DNA from: Mixta mediterraneensis
GTDB lineage: Bacteria > Pseudomonadota > Gammaproteobacteria > Enterobacterales > Enterobacteriaceae
Length of the DNA: 64,000 bases
Reading direction: 5' to 3'
NCBI RefSeq assembly: GCF_014946725.1
Contig: NZ_JACFXY010000011.1
Span: 62,001 to 126,000, forward strand
In this document: one piece after another, positions 1 to 8,411 of the stretch
Numbering within the stretch: position 1 is the stretch's first letter
How the letters are laid out: every line of letters starts with the position of its first letter
The notes under the pieces: model-generated
What the model saw: the letters and a program-made list of their open reading frames with translations, nothing else
The model's database searches: none
Told to the model about the DNA's origin: nothing
Made by a program: the position numbers and the translations under genes

Positions 1-1
1 G

Positions 2-91
2 AGTGAAGAACAGCAGCAGGCATTTACGCAATGGTTTGATGCCACGTTCGTCACCATACCACCTCAGCCTCTACGCGCGCACGCAGGATAA
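2..91 (+). CDS. C-terminal end of an upstream gene (partial)
   Basis: An open frame enters from the left edge and codes for 29 residues ending in PPQPLRAHAG before a TAA stop at 89-91. It lies just ahead of the ribosome binding site of eryC, which is the tight packing expected within one operon. By analogy with erythritol operons it could be the kinase or the polyol-phosphate dehydrogenase, but 29 residues are too few to identify the family. The frame and position are seen; the identity is unknown. Confidence 0.5.
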   Translation, partial: SEEQQQAFTQWFDATFVTIPPQPLRAHAG

Positions 92-101
92 GGAGAGACT
101 C

Positions 102-1040
102 ATGCCGTTAACGCTTTCTCTGAATACTAATCCTCTGGTTAACCGCTTCGCTGATCCGGAAGATTTGATTTATACCGTCGCGCAGCAAATTCGCATTCGC
201 GACCTGCAGCTCACGCATGAATTTATTAATCCTTCCTGGGCCGCGCCAACGATTACGCAAATGGCGCGCCGGATGAAAAAGGCGATGAGCGAAACCGGTG
301 TATGTGTCACCTCTGGTATGACCGGGCCTTATGGCCGGCTGAATCATTTCGGGCATCCCGATGCGGATGTGCGGCGCTATTACATTAACTGGTTTAAAAC
401 TTTTGCCGATATTACGGCTGAACTTGGTGGCAAAGCGATAGGATCACAGTTCGCCATTTTTACCTATAAAGATTTTAATGACGTCACGCGACGTGAAGAG
501 CTGATAGCCATCGCAATTGACTGCTGGGCAGAGGTCGCCCAGCACGCCAAATCGGCGGGCCTGGAGTATTTATTTTGGGAACCGATGAGCATAGGGCGTG
601 AATTCGGCGAAACGATCCCGGCGAGTCTGGCATTGCAACAGCGCTTAAGCCAGGCGCCTTTGGCATTGCCAATGTGGATGATGGCCGATATTGATCACGG
701 CGATGTAACGTCTGACGATCCGCGCGACTACGATCCCTATGCTTGGGCTGAAGCCGTGCCGCGCTATTCACCCATTATCCATATAAAACAAAGTATGATG
801 GATAAAGGCGGGCACAGACCCTTTACATTACAGTATAATGCAGCCGGTCGAATCCAACCGGCTCCGCTACTTGAAGCATTAGCTAAAGGCGGTGCGCAGA
901 ATAATGAGATTTGCCTGGAGTTAAGCTTTAAAGAACGCGAGCCCACCGACAGTCAGGTGGTCGCAGATATTGCCGAGAGCGTTGCCTTCTGGGCCGATCA
1001 TATTGATTCGGGGGTACAGGATCTCCATTTGGTCCGCTAA
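102..1040 (+). CDS. eryC: EryC-like tetrulose-phosphate isomerase/epimerase
   Basis: This 312-residue protein of the sugar-phosphate isomerase/epimerase TIM-barrel type opens with MPLTLSLNTNPLVNRFADP and resembles Brucella EryC, which acts on 3-tetrulose-4-phosphate in erythritol breakdown. Conserved stretches include TSGMTGPYGRLNHFGHPD, FWEPMSIGREFGE and MMADIDHGD, whose Glu, His and Asp are typical metal or acid-base residues of this fold. The start at 102 is preferred over an ATG at position 3 because AAGGAGAG lies 5 bases upstream and the family begins there. It is followed 30 bases later by ribH2 and then an eryD-type regulator, so a polyol catabolic operon extends off the left edge. The family assignment is strong; the exact substrate is inferred. 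Confidence 0.8.
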   Translation: MPLTLSLNTNPLVNRFADPEDLIYTVAQQIRIRDLQLTHEFINPSWAAPTITQMARRMKKAMSETGVCVTSGMTGPYGRLNHFGHPDADVRRYYINWFKTFADITAELGGKAIGSQFAIFTYKDFNDVTRREELIAIAIDCWAEVAQHAKSAGLEYLFWEPMSIGREFGETIPASLALQQRLSQAPLALPMWMMADIDHGDVTSDDPRDYDPYAWAEAVPRYSPIIHIKQSMMDKGGHRPFTLQYNAAGRIQPAPLLEALAKGGAQNNEICLELSFKEREPTDSQVVADIAESVAFWADHIDSGVQDLHLVR

Positions 1041-1070
1041 CCCGTTATGTCACTTTTACTGGAGTAAGTC

Positions 1071-1505
1071 ATGCAGCCGTTGAAAGTCGCCTTTATCAAA
1101 GCAAACTGGCACAGCGAAATCGTTTCTCAGGCCCTGGTTGGGTTTGAGCAGGAACTTGAAAGCCGTGGAACGTCATTCGAGATTAAAACGTGGGACGTTC
1201 CGGGCGCTTTTGAAATGCCGCTGCTGGCTCAACGGCTGGCGCAAACGGGTAAGTTCGATGCCATTGTCTGTGCTGCGCTGGTGGTTGATGGCGGCATTTA
1301 CCGTCACGACTTCGTTGCACAAGCAGTCGTAAGCGGACTGATGCAGGCGCAGCTGACCACCAACGTGCCGGTCTTTTCTGTGTCACTGACGCCACATAAC
1401 TTCCAGCCAGCCGATGAGTTCATCAATTTCTATACCGAACATTTCGTGAAGAAAGGCAAAGAAGCCGCTCGCGCTGTAAGCCAAATTCACGCACTGGCTA
1501 TCTGA
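1071..1505 (+). CDS. ribH2: Type II 6,7-dimethyl-8-ribityllumazine synthase
   Basis: This 144-residue cytosolic enzyme is a lumazine synthase of the RibH2 type known from Brucella. The family condenses 5-amino-6-ribitylamino-uracil with 3,4-dihydroxy-2-butanone-4-phosphate to make the riboflavin precursor. Diagnostic segments are AFIKANWHSEIV near the N-terminus, WDVPGAFEMPL around residue 45, VDGGIYRHDFVA around residue 78 (with the catalytic-region His) and SLTPHNF near residue 107. The ordinary enterobacterial ribH lies with nusB, so this is probably a second, paralogous copy. It sits between eryC and the SorC regulator in the same orientation with small gaps, which suggests co-transcription with tetrose-phosphate metabolism. 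Whether it still makes lumazine or uses another C4 sugar phosphate is open. Confidence 0.85.
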   Translation: MQPLKVAFIKANWHSEIVSQALVGFEQELESRGTSFEIKTWDVPGAFEMPLLAQRLAQTGKFDAIVCAALVVDGGIYRHDFVAQAVVSGLMQAQLTTNVPVFSVSLTPHNFQPADEFINFYTEHFVKKGKEAARAVSQIHALAI

Positions 1506-1512
1506 TTTTTTT

Positions 1513-2469
1513 ATGAAGTCTCCCGTTTCCACTGACAGCGATGAGTCGCTCGCTATCCGCGCGGCCTGGTTGCATTATGTCGGCGGTTATACGCAGGCTG
1601 ACGTAGCAAAGCGCCTTGGGCTGCCTTCGGTTAAAACCCATCGATTAATTGCGCGAGTGGTAGCAGAAGGCGCAGTAAAAGTTTCGATTGACGGCGATAT
1701 TGTCGCTTGTGTGGAGCTGGAGAACCAGCTGCGTGAACGTCACGGGCTGCGCTTTTGCCGTGTTGCTCCAGATCTGGGCGAAGCAGGATTGCCGGTGCGT
1801 GCGCTGGGTATGGCTGGAGCAGATTACCTGCGCAACCTGCTCAGTTCCGCGCAATCAACTACGCTGGGTTTAGGGCATGGACGGACCCTCTCTGCCGCCA
1901 TTCATCAGTTACCGCGGCTTGATGCGCAACATATCCGCTTCGTCTCGTTGCTGGGATGCCTGACGCGTCATTACGCCCTCAATCCACACGATGTTATGCA
2001 CCGCATTGCCGAAAAAACCGGTGCGCAGGCGTATATGATGCCAGTGCCTTTTTTTGCTAATACCGAAGAAGATCGCGACGTATTGCTGGCTCAACGCGGC
2101 GTCAGCGAAGTATTTGCGATGGCGGCCCAAAGCGAAGTGAAACTGGTGGGAATCGGAACAGTGGAGCCGGCCGCACAGCTGGTAGAAGCCGGCATGATAG
2201 AAGAGACGGAAATTCGAGATATTTCAGCGTCCGGTGGTGTGGGAGAATTGCTCGGTCATTTTTTTGATGCCCGTGGGCAGATGATCCATAACAGTCTGAC
2301 CGCCCGTACGCTGGCTGTTTCGTTTGATATTCGCCGCCGTGATGAGATTGTTGCGCTGGCAGGAGGCATATCGAAAATCCCGGCTATCCGTGCGGTATTG
2401 GCCAGCGGGCTGCTCACCGGTTTGATTACTGATGAGCTGACGGCACAAACATTGTTAGCTGCGCTCTGA
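1513..2469 (+). CDS. eryD: SorC/DeoR-family sugar-binding regulator, EryD-like
   Basis: This 318-residue regulator has an N-terminal helix-turn-helix (AAWLHYVGGYTQADVAKRL, then a recognition helix around VKTHRLIA) and a long SorC-type effector domain. The effector domain contains GLGHGRTL near residue 118 and, close to the C-terminus, RDEIVALAGGISKIPAIRA, which resembles the phosphosugar-binding part of the family. EryD represses erythritol operons in Brucella, and the position right after eryC-ribH2 (8 bases after the ribH2 stop) fits a self-regulated operon. The predicted ligand is a tetritol or tetrulose phosphate, by inference only. Length is normal and the gene appears intact. Confidence 0.8.
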   Translation: MKSPVSTDSDESLAIRAAWLHYVGGYTQADVAKRLGLPSVKTHRLIARVVAEGAVKVSIDGDIVACVELENQLRERHGLRFCRVAPDLGEAGLPVRALGMAGADYLRNLLSSAQSTTLGLGHGRTLSAAIHQLPRLDAQHIRFVSLLGCLTRHYALNPHDVMHRIAEKTGAQAYMMPVPFFANTEEDRDVLLAQRGVSEVFAMAAQSEVKLVGIGTVEPAAQLVEAGMIEETEIRDISASGGVGELLGHFFDARGQMIHNSLTARTLAVSFDIRRRDEIVALAGGISKIPAIRAVLASGLLTGLITDELTAQTLLAAL

Positions 2470-2676
2470 TCCACAACCAGTTCTGCAAATTTTTTCAAAA
2501 CCTAAAAAAACGATTTTCTAAATTGCGCAGAATCAGCACAAAACGTCCTCCGGTTGTCTTAGGGAGATGTCATCTCTCTGCCCGCCAAATCACTATAGGC
2601 ATCACTGAATAAGCCGTGCTGAAGCATCACTAAGACTTCAATCCGGCGCATCGCAACGCGCCGAATTTAAATTTAC
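2470..2676. other. Convergent intergenic region with small hairpin
   Basis: No gene is seen. The region separates the rightward eryD from the leftward lipoprotein gene. A perfect 6-base-arm inverted repeat (CGGCGC / GCGCCG, 2644-2663, 8-base loop) lies just past the lipoprotein stop. It has no clear T-run, so it is only a weak terminator candidate for the minus strand. Confidence 0.4.
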
Positions 2677-3072
2677 TTAGCCCTGCTCGCCGTTGCTCTC
2701 GGCAAAGGTAGCTTTATTACGCGTAACCGAATAGGCTACTTTTTTTACGCTTTCCGGCGAAGTTGTGATTTCAACTGGCGCAATAGTGACACGCCCCAGG
2801 CCAAACAGGGTCGGGACATAGCCGCCGACGGTGTGTTTACCCGCCGGGACATAGATCAATTTACTTTCGCCGTTAAGCAATTCGCCAGCGTCCTTGCCGT
2901 CAACCGTCAGGTAGACATTTGAGCCATCATCCGCGCGCGTCATTATGTGTGAGACATCGATTTGTGTTGGACCAGCAGCGAATTCATTTGGTGCATCTTC
3001 TGATGAATGCTTAGCGCATCCCGCCAACAGAGTGGCGGCCGTGATAGCGGCGAGTATAAAACGATAACGCAT
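2677..3072 (-). CDS. Small lipoprotein of unknown function
   Basis: This 131-residue protein has a lipoprotein signal peptide: MRYRF, a hydrophobic stretch, then the lipobox LLAGC with the Cys at residue 18. It should be lipid-anchored in the outer membrane (Ala-Lys, not Asp, follows the Cys). The mature part has a short beta-rich domain with YVPAGKHTVGGYVP, which recalls PEGA-like or carbohydrate-binding modules, but I do not recognise the family. An in-frame ATG 24 bases upstream would put extra residues before the signal sequence, so I chose the start directly at the signal peptide. It appears monocistronic, convergent with eryD. Confidence 0.7.
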   Translation of the reverse strand: MRYRFILAAITAATLLAGCAKHSSEDAPNEFAAGPTQIDVSHIMTRADDGSNVYLTVDGKDAGELLNGESKLIYVPAGKHTVGGYVPTLFGLGRVTIAPVEITTSPESVKKVAYSVTRNKATFAESNGEQG

Positions 3073-3669
3073 TATGACTGTCTTTCTCCGTAACATATGA
3101 ACTGTCTATTTTAGCGCTTTTTAAAAAGGATAAAAGTACAGCCTGCTTCGGCATGCTCTTAAAATTTGGCTTATAGCGTTATGATTTTGTAAAAGTTAAT
3201 GAAGGAAGCACTGCTTTAGTGAAAGATCGGTTAATGCGGTGTTCGCTCCATTACTCAGTATTTATACCGCCCCTACTGGCTCATAACATACTCTGGCAAA
3301 CTTAAATAAACAATACTTAAACTAATCCGTAATTTAACTTATCTAATGCAGCGCATTGGTGCAACAAAGTCAATGCAGCGAATAAACAATTCCTTCACTT
3401 TTTGAACACCCTCAAATATTCACAAATTAATAATAATCTTTGTTTATGCATATTTCATGCAAAATTCAGCGGTTTTATGCAGCAATATTTGAACAGATAT
3501 TTAGATAATTATTCATTTAATTCTTTTCTTAATGACCCTGACGGCACGGCATACCACCCGGCAGCAATACATATTTTTTTCAGCAGTGATAAATTATGTC
3601 GGCGCGGTTGATTGCGCTCTCTATCCACGTCTCTACACAATAAATATCTTCATTAAGAAAGGTTTTTCT
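3073..3669. other. AT-rich intergenic region before gdh
   Basis: About 600 bases without a convincing gene lie between the leftward lipoprotein gene and the rightward glutamate dehydrogenase. Short open frames here lack ribosome binding sites and recognisable products. The region must hold both promoters, but I cannot pick boxes with confidence. Confidence 0.4.
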
Positions 3670-4944
3670 ATGGATAAGTTATCTTACGCGTCTGAAAGTA
3701 GCACATCTGCCTGGTCAACCTACCTGCAACAAATTGACCGTGTTACGCCCTACCTTGGCGATCTTTCACGTTGGATAGATACATTGCGACATCCTAAACG
3801 TGCCCTGATTGTTGATATTCCTTTGCAGATGGACGATGGATCTATCCGGCATTTTGAAGGGTATCGTGTTCAGCACAACCTTTCACGTGGTCCGGGTAAA
3901 GGGGGCATTCGTTATCATCCCGACGTTGATCTCAACGAGGTGATGGCGCTTTCAGCATGGATGACGATTAAATGCGCAGCAGTGAATTTACCGTATGGCG
4001 GTGCAAAAGGCGGCATTCGTGTCAATCCGTTTACGTTATCGGAAGGCGAACTGGAGCGCCTGACCCGTCGTTATACCAGTGAAATCGGCGTTATCATTGG
4101 GCCGCAAAAAGACATTCCTGCGCCGGATGTTGGCACTAACGGCAAAGTTATGGCATGGATGATGGATACCTATTCCATGAACATCGGCACCACCGTTACC
4201 GGCGTGGTGACGGGGAAACCGATCCATCTTGGTGGCTCGCTGGGACGTGAAAAAGCCACCGGACGCGGCGTATTTATTACCGGACGCGAAGTAGCCCGCC
4301 GTGCGGGGATTGCCATTAAAGGCGCACGCGTGGCGGTTCAGGGATTTGGTAATGTCGGCAGCGAGGCGGCACGTTTATTTGATGAAGCAGGTGCGCGCGT
4401 GGTGGTCATTCAGGATCACACCGCAACGCTGTTCAATGCCGATGGCATAGACATGACTGCGCTGACGCAATGGCAGATTGAACATAAGCAAATCGCGGGT
4501 TTTGAAGGCGCCCAGCCAATCGAGAAAGAAGCCTTCTGGACTACTGAGATGGACATCTTAATCCCGGCGGCACTTGAAGGCCAGATTACCCGTGAACGTG
4601 CAGAAGCCCTGGGCTGCAAACTGGTGCTGGAAGGTGCAAACGGCCCAACCTATCCTGACGCGGATGACATGCTGGCGAAGCGTGGCATCATTGTCGTACC
4701 GGATGTGATATGCAACGCAGGCGGCGTCACTGTGAGCTACTTTGAATGGGTGCAGGATATGGCCAGCTTCTTTTGGAGCGAAGATGAAATCAACCAGCGC
4801 TCGGATAAGATCATGACCGACGCAATGGTTCACGTCTGGGAAAAAGCCAAAGAGAAAGAATGCTCACTACGCACCGCAGCCTATATCGTAGCCTGTGAAC
4901 GTATTTTAATGGCGCGTAAAGATCGCGGCATCTATCCAGGCTAA
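3670..4944 (+). CDS. Glutamate dehydrogenase (catabolic NAD-type Glu/Leu/Phe/Val family)
   Basis: This 424-residue enzyme interconverts glutamate with 2-oxoglutarate and ammonia. The family signature is clear: [11 protein letters not shown] and [12 protein letters not shown] (with the catalytic-region Lys) in the N-terminal dimerisation/substrate domain, [10 protein letters not shown] in the middle, and a Rossmann motif [13 protein letters not shown] in the C-terminal half. It is shorter than enterobacterial GdhA (about 447 residues) and resembles the RocG/NAD-linked group found in Bacillus and Burkholderia, so a catabolic role is likely. The start at 3670 follows AAGAAAGG with good spacing; longer in-frame starts carry an unrelated leader. 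No operon partner is seen; the next gene is 246 bases away. Confidence 0.85.
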   Translation: MDKLSYASESSTSAWSTYLQQIDRVTPYLGDLSRWIDTLRHPKRALIVDIPLQMDDGSIRHFEGYRVQHNLSRGPGKGGIRYHPDVDLNEVMALSAWMTIKCAAVNLPYGGAKGGIRVNPFTLSEGELERLTRRYTSEIGVIIGPQKDIPAPDVGTNGKVMAWMMDTYSMNIGTTVTGVVTGKPIHLGGSLGREKATGRGVFITGREVARRAGIAIKGARVAVQGFGNVGSEAARLFDEAGARVVVIQDHTATLFNADGIDMTALTQWQIEHKQIAGFEGAQPIEKEAFWTTEMDILIPAALEGQITRERAEALGCKLVLEGANGPTYPDADDMLAKRGIIVVPDVICNAGGVTVSYFEWVQDMASFFWSEDEINQRSDKIMTDAMVHVWEKAKEKECSLRTAAYIVACERILMARKDRGIYPG

Positions 4945-5190
4945 TCACCTCAGCGCTGCTGTTTCCGGCAGCGCTTTTCGTTTCCATAAATACGCAAAAG
5001 CAAAGTAGCACGCAGCATCAGTGATGTTCACGCCTGCTATGTCACCTTCCCAGGCAATAATCAAAGCGTTTTGAAGTGAAATATAGCGAAAAACTGAGTC
5101 TGGAAGCTGTTTCGATAAATGGGTGCGGTAATTTTATTTTATTGATATGTTTATTGGAAAAATAATTCCATCAAAACATGAGCGAAAAAA

Positions 5191-5673
5191 ATGTCCCCTA
5201 CTCTTACGCCGCAACTCATCCTACAGCAAGAATCCGAAAGCCGTTTACCCACTTTTGATTTTCAGCTGGCATGGCAGCTCGGCCAGAACCTGCAACAGCG
5301 TGCCAGCGAACAAAACTTACCGGTTGCTATAGAAGTTTATGCCTTTGGCCAGCCACTGTTTCTCGCTGCGTTGCCGGGTTCAAGCCCAGTCAATCTGGAA
5401 TGGATGAAGCGTAAACGCAATTCAGTGTTGCGCTTTAGTCATGCCTCAATGTACATCGGTTTAATTAATGTGCAAAACGGCAAGCCGATGGTTCAGCAAA
5501 ACTGGATTGCCCAGGATACCTTCTCCGATCATGGTGGCTCCTTTCCACTGTTAAACGATGCTGGCGTCGTATTTGGCGCGGTTAGCGTTAGCGGTTTACC
5601 TTCAGAAGAAGATCATATACTGGCGTTATGGGGTATTCAGCAACTTCAGCAGCACCTTAACGCGAAGAATTGA
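5191..5673 (+). CDS. UPF0303 / heme-degrading-domain-like protein
   Basis: This 160-residue protein belongs to the UPF0303 family (yeast YBR137W-like, related to the GlcG/HbpS fold). Conserved parts are the N-terminal helix with FDFQLAWQLGQ, the stretch LPVAIEVYAFGQPLF, the segment WMKRKRNSVLRFSHASMY around residues 71-88 and FSDHGGSFPL near residue 115. The molecular function is not established for bacteria. It appears to be a single gene: about 250 bases separate it from gdh, and a structured intergenic region follows. The start was chosen because the family begins a few residues before LILQQE; the upstream purine-rich GAGCG is a weak ribosome site. Confidence 0.75.
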   Translation: MSPTLTPQLILQQESESRLPTFDFQLAWQLGQNLQQRASEQNLPVAIEVYAFGQPLFLAALPGSSPVNLEWMKRKRNSVLRFSHASMYIGLINVQNGKPMVQQNWIAQDTFSDHGGSFPLLNDAGVVFGAVSVSGLPSEEDHILALWGIQQLQQHLNAKN

Positions 5674-5690
5674 CTACCGCTGTGATTAAG

Positions 5691-5738
5691 GGACGGGAAA
5701 TTTTATCTGTCAGGTCATTTCAGTGTACCTTCCCGTCC
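5691..5738. repeat. Inverted repeat downstream of the UPF0303 gene
   Basis: Nine-base perfect arms GGACGGGAA (5691-5699) and TTCCCGTCC (5730-5738) are separated by a 30-base loop, starting about 17 bases after the stop codon. The large loop and lack of a T-run argue against a simple terminator. It could still stabilise the 3' end of the transcript. Confidence 0.45.
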
Positions 5739-5954
5739 TCTGTTACGCTTGTCGCAGAACCCGCCTGCTACTGAAGCGCTGACGTAGCTTCTTCTGTTTT
5801 AAATACGGCTTTCAGCAAAGATTAGCTGGATGACGCCTTTCTGTTAGTGTCGGTCATTTTGCGCAGCTCACGTCACCCATCCAAAATCGGGCTTTAGCCG
5901 TCTGCTTTATTCCTCTCTGCATTTTACTTATTCACTTATGAGCCAATAATTGCC

Positions 5955-6001
5955 TATAATTGACTCACATAATGAGCCGAATAAGTCAGGTTATTCGGCT
6001 C
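5955..6001 (+). promoter_or_regulatory. Candidate fic promoter and operator
   Basis: A perfect TATAAT (5955-5960) is followed by a perfect 11-base inverted repeat, GAGCCGAATAA at 5974-5984 and TTATTCGGCTC at 5991-6001, with a 6-base spacer. If the TATAAT is the -10 box, the repeat starts around +7 and would block transcription when bound. A related ATGAGCC element occurs once more upstream (5938-5944). The adjacent Fic protein ends in a winged helix, so autoregulation is a reasonable inference. Confidence 0.6.
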
Positions 6002-6032
6002 AATGCAGAGGACAGAGGAGATAAGCCACATA

Positions 6033-7151
6033 ATGGCGATACGATGGATCTGGCAACAGGCCGACTGGCCCCACTTTTACTGGCAAAATGCGCAGCTTTT
6101 GCCACGGCTGCGTCAGGTTCAGCATGTGCGTGGTATGTTGCTGGGGCGTGCCAGCCTGCATTCCGACAAAGAAGCACAAACGCTGGACACGCTACTGGCA
6201 AATATCCTTTCATCATCGGCGATTGAAGAAGAACGCATCAATGCGCAGTCAGTGCGTTCATCGCTGGCGCGGCGTCTGGGCGTTTCTGAAAAACAACCTT
6301 ATCCGGTATCCGATCGCTCCGAAGGGTTGGCTACGATGATGCTGGATGCAATTAATAACCGTGACCAGCCGCTGACATTACAACGCTTATGCCTATGGCA
6401 TCACTGGTTATTTCCGGCTGATGAATGGTCAATCCACTCGTTGAGCATCGGTACATTGCGCGGTAACGAACCGATGCAGGTTGTTTCAGGCCGCATCGAT
6501 CGCCCCACCATACACTTTGAAGCTCCGCCGCGTTCCGGTCTGGAAACACAGCTTGAAGCGTTCATCACATGGTTTAATCAGAGCCAGCGCGATGTTTTAC
6601 TTGATCCTTTGCTACGAGCGGCAATCTGTCATTTATGGTTTGTGACGCTCCATCCATTTGATGATGGAAACGGACGCATCACGCGCGCCTTAACCGATTT
6701 GGCTTTGTCACAGGCAGACAGCCAAAGCATCCGGCTTTATGCCATGTCCTCAGCAATACTGGCTAAACGCACCGATTATTATCGTGTGCTTGAACAGACG
6801 CAGAAAGGCGATCTGGATATCACCGGCTGGCTGGTATGGTTTCTCGATATTCTGGATGAAAGTCTGCAACAGGCGATGATCGGTGTTGAACACACGCAAC
6901 AAAAAGCGCGGTTCTGGCTACATCATCAGAATGTGGGATTGAGTAAAGAGCAGGTTAAAGTCCTTAACTGCTTGCTGGATGGTGGCGAACAAGGGTTTGA
7001 GATGGGAATCAGTGCCAGCCAGTACCAGAAAGTCGCGAAAGTGAGCAAAGCAACAGCAACGCGCCACTTGACCGATTTACTGGAAAAAGGTTGTCTCTCT
7101 AAGCTGGCAGGCGGCGGACGAAGCACGTGGTATCAAATTAAAATGGAATAA
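6033..7151 (+). CDS. Fic-family AMP transferase with DUF4172 and C-terminal winged helix
   Basis: This 372-residue protein has three parts. An N-terminal DUF4172-type domain (MAIRWIWQQADWPHFYW onward) is followed by the Fic domain with the catalytic loop HPFDDGNGR at residues 207-215, His207 being the catalytic residue. A C-terminal winged helix comes last (around SASQYQKVAKVSKATATRHL). Fic proteins usually transfer AMP from ATP to a hydroxyl of a target protein. The segment SSAIEEERI (61-69) occupies the place of the inhibitory helix motif; the position normally Gly or Asn is Glu here. The start at 6033 follows GAGGAG; an ATG at 6003 lies inside the operator repeat. The gene stands alone, convergent with yebG. 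Confidence 0.85.
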   Translation: MAIRWIWQQADWPHFYWQNAQLLPRLRQVQHVRGMLLGRASLHSDKEAQTLDTLLANILSSSAIEEERINAQSVRSSLARRLGVSEKQPYPVSDRSEGLATMMLDAINNRDQPLTLQRLCLWHHWLFPADEWSIHSLSIGTLRGNEPMQVVSGRIDRPTIHFEAPPRSGLETQLEAFITWFNQSQRDVLLDPLLRAAICHLWFVTLHPFDDGNGRITRALTDLALSQADSQSIRLYAMSSAILAKRTDYYRVLEQTQKGDLDITGWLVWFLDILDESLQQAMIGVEHTQQKARFWLHHQNVGLSKEQVKVLNCLLDGGEQGFEMGISASQYQKVAKVSKATATRHLTDLLEKGCLSKLAGGGRSTWYQIKME

Positions 7152-7192
7152 ACGGCTGTGGTCTTTAAATGCGCTGAAATCTATCGGAATCA

Positions 7193-7226
7193 AAAACGCC
7201 GAAAGCATTATCGCTACCGGCGTTTT
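7193..7226. terminator. Bidirectional terminator between fic and yebG
   Basis: Arms AAAACGCCG (7193-7201) and CGGCGTTTT (7218-7226) form a stem with A- and T-rich flanks on both strands. It sits between the convergent fic and yebG genes and can serve both. Confidence 0.75.
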
Positions 7227-7230
7227 ATTA

Positions 7231-7548
7231 TCAGGCTGCTTTAACGGCGCGTACTTTCTTGTTGCCGGTTGCGTCAGCCTCTTCTTTCACTACCGCAGTA
7301 GCGGGCGTGGCTGCCGGTAGCTTGCTGGTTCGCAGAATATGCTGCACGGTATCTTTCTGCTCAGCAAGCAACAGGCCAAGGGTTTCAGCCTGCGTTTCGT
7401 CTAGCGCGGATTGATGCTGCAACAGCCAGTCGGTAAAGGCTTCAGCCATATCGAGCATTTTGTCGTAAGCATCGGCCTCTTTCTTATTGGCAAACGTCAT
7501 CTTCTCTTCACCCTTTCTGACTACTACAAATTTTGTCTCGACAGTCAT
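7231..7548 (-). CDS. yebG: DNA damage-inducible protein YebG
   Basis: This 105-residue protein matches enterobacterial YebG, a small SOS-induced protein of unclear biochemical role. The N-terminal half (VVVRKGEEKMTFANKKEADAY region) and the segment LLLAEQKDTVQHIL correspond closely to the E. coli protein. The C-terminal tail is lysine- and alanine-rich and variable, as in the family. A textbook LexA box sits 15 bases upstream of the start, so SOS regulation is strongly supported by the sequence. Confidence 0.92.
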   Translation of the reverse strand: MTVETKFVVVRKGEEKMTFANKKEADAYDKMLDMAEAFTDWLLQHQSALDETQAETLGLLLAEQKDTVQHILRTSKLPAATPATAVVKEEADATGNKKVRAVKAA

Positions 7549-7562
7549 TTTCTCGCCTCCGA

Positions 7563-7582
7563 TACTGTTAATATATACAGTA
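7563..7582 (-). promoter_or_regulatory. LexA (SOS) box upstream of yebG
   Basis: CTG (7565-7567), ten bases, then CAG (7578-7580), with matching outer TA, give a near-perfect LexA consensus with an AT-only core. It lies immediately upstream of yebG and is the expected SOS operator for that gene. Confidence 0.92.
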
Positions 7583-7646
7583 TATCATGACGGCCGCTGT
7601 TTTTCACTGGAGAATTACAATGTAAGCAGCACAGACATCAGCAGGC

Positions 7647-8411
7647 TTAAGCGATTAATTCTTCGAGAAAATTTGCTAGCGCTTTGCGCGGGTCGTCCTC
7701 CTCCGACACGATCATCTCAATACCCCACTGGCCCAGCACCTCTTTTGCTACCGGGTTATTACGATTGGTGAACAGATAGGATTTAGGTCGCGCAGTCGCC
7801 AGGCCGGTGCGGCCCCACATTTTAGTCAGGCGGTAAAACAGCAAGCGAATATTGAAATCGCTGATGCTGTAACCAACAAACAGCACCGAATTGCCCATCA
7901 CGTCATGCGTCAGCTTAATATCAAGCGGGGAGTCAAAATAGAGCCGCTCAAAGTAGCTGCTCTCATCCAGTACAATCGAAGTATCGTCATCAAAATCGCC
8001 ATGAAGTTTGATGATATGTCGCTTATGTTCCGTCAAAGCCACTAAATCAGCAGCGTTGGCAACCTTTGAATAAGGCACACCGTGTGCATCATGCGCGGCC
8101 TCCAGCCAGCGGTCGTAATTGGTCGTGTAAATGCGCGAGAAGTTGCCTTGAGTGATCATGGTGTGGATTTCAGATGTTCGGACGTCAATATCGGGTCGAT
8201 GCCATTCACGATCCATCCAGCTGCGTAACGGTCCCAGCGAACCCTTTTTCTGCTTATAGTATTCCGCCAGCGAAAGGTGGTTGCCATAGGTATTGAAAAT
8301 TGTAGGATCGTAACCTAACTCGTTGGCGAGATGGGCGATCAGCTCATGCCACTCCGGCAGGCCAAGATTACGAGAAATGCCGGCTCCGGCAAAAAGTATC
8401 AGCTTTCCTGA
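7647..8411 (-). pseudogene. SIR2-like protein, 5' end removed at IS junction
   Basis: The open frame runs from the IS edge at 8411 to 7647 and encodes about 254 residues of a SIR2-like (SIR2_2) protein. The NAD-binding signature LFAGAGISRNLGLPEWHEL is the first thing after the junction, followed by YTTNYDRWLE, IIKLHGDFDD and LFVGYSISDFNIRLL. SIR2-like proteins act in NAD hydrolysis or deacylation, some in phage defence. Only the few residues before the nucleotide-binding loop are missing, together with the start codon and promoter. The IS-distal flank does not contain the missing end, so a deletion accompanied the insertion. An internal ATG at 8216 would omit the active site. Expression is unlikely to give a functional protein. 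Confidence 0.8.

Noticed and set aside
108..356. Antisense open frame inside eryC
   Set aside because: It mirrors the real gene's codon pattern, lacks a ribosome site and has no recognisable domain.
3402..3611. Small plus-strand frame upstream of gdh
   Set aside because: It is AT-rich, has no clear ribosome site and overlaps the leader of the longer gdh frame; composition is intergenic.
3532..3669. N-terminal extension of glutamate dehydrogenase
   Set aside because: The 46 extra residues do not match the family, and a good ribosome site precedes the ATG at 3670.
5974..6001. Inverted repeat before fic as a terminator
   Set aside because: It has no T-run, lies right after a consensus -10 box and precedes the gene, so an operator or leader hairpin is more likely.
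6033..8411. A Fic-SIR2 defence island
   Set aside because: The genes are on opposite strands, separated by the core SOS gene yebG, and share no promoter; proximity alone is not enough.
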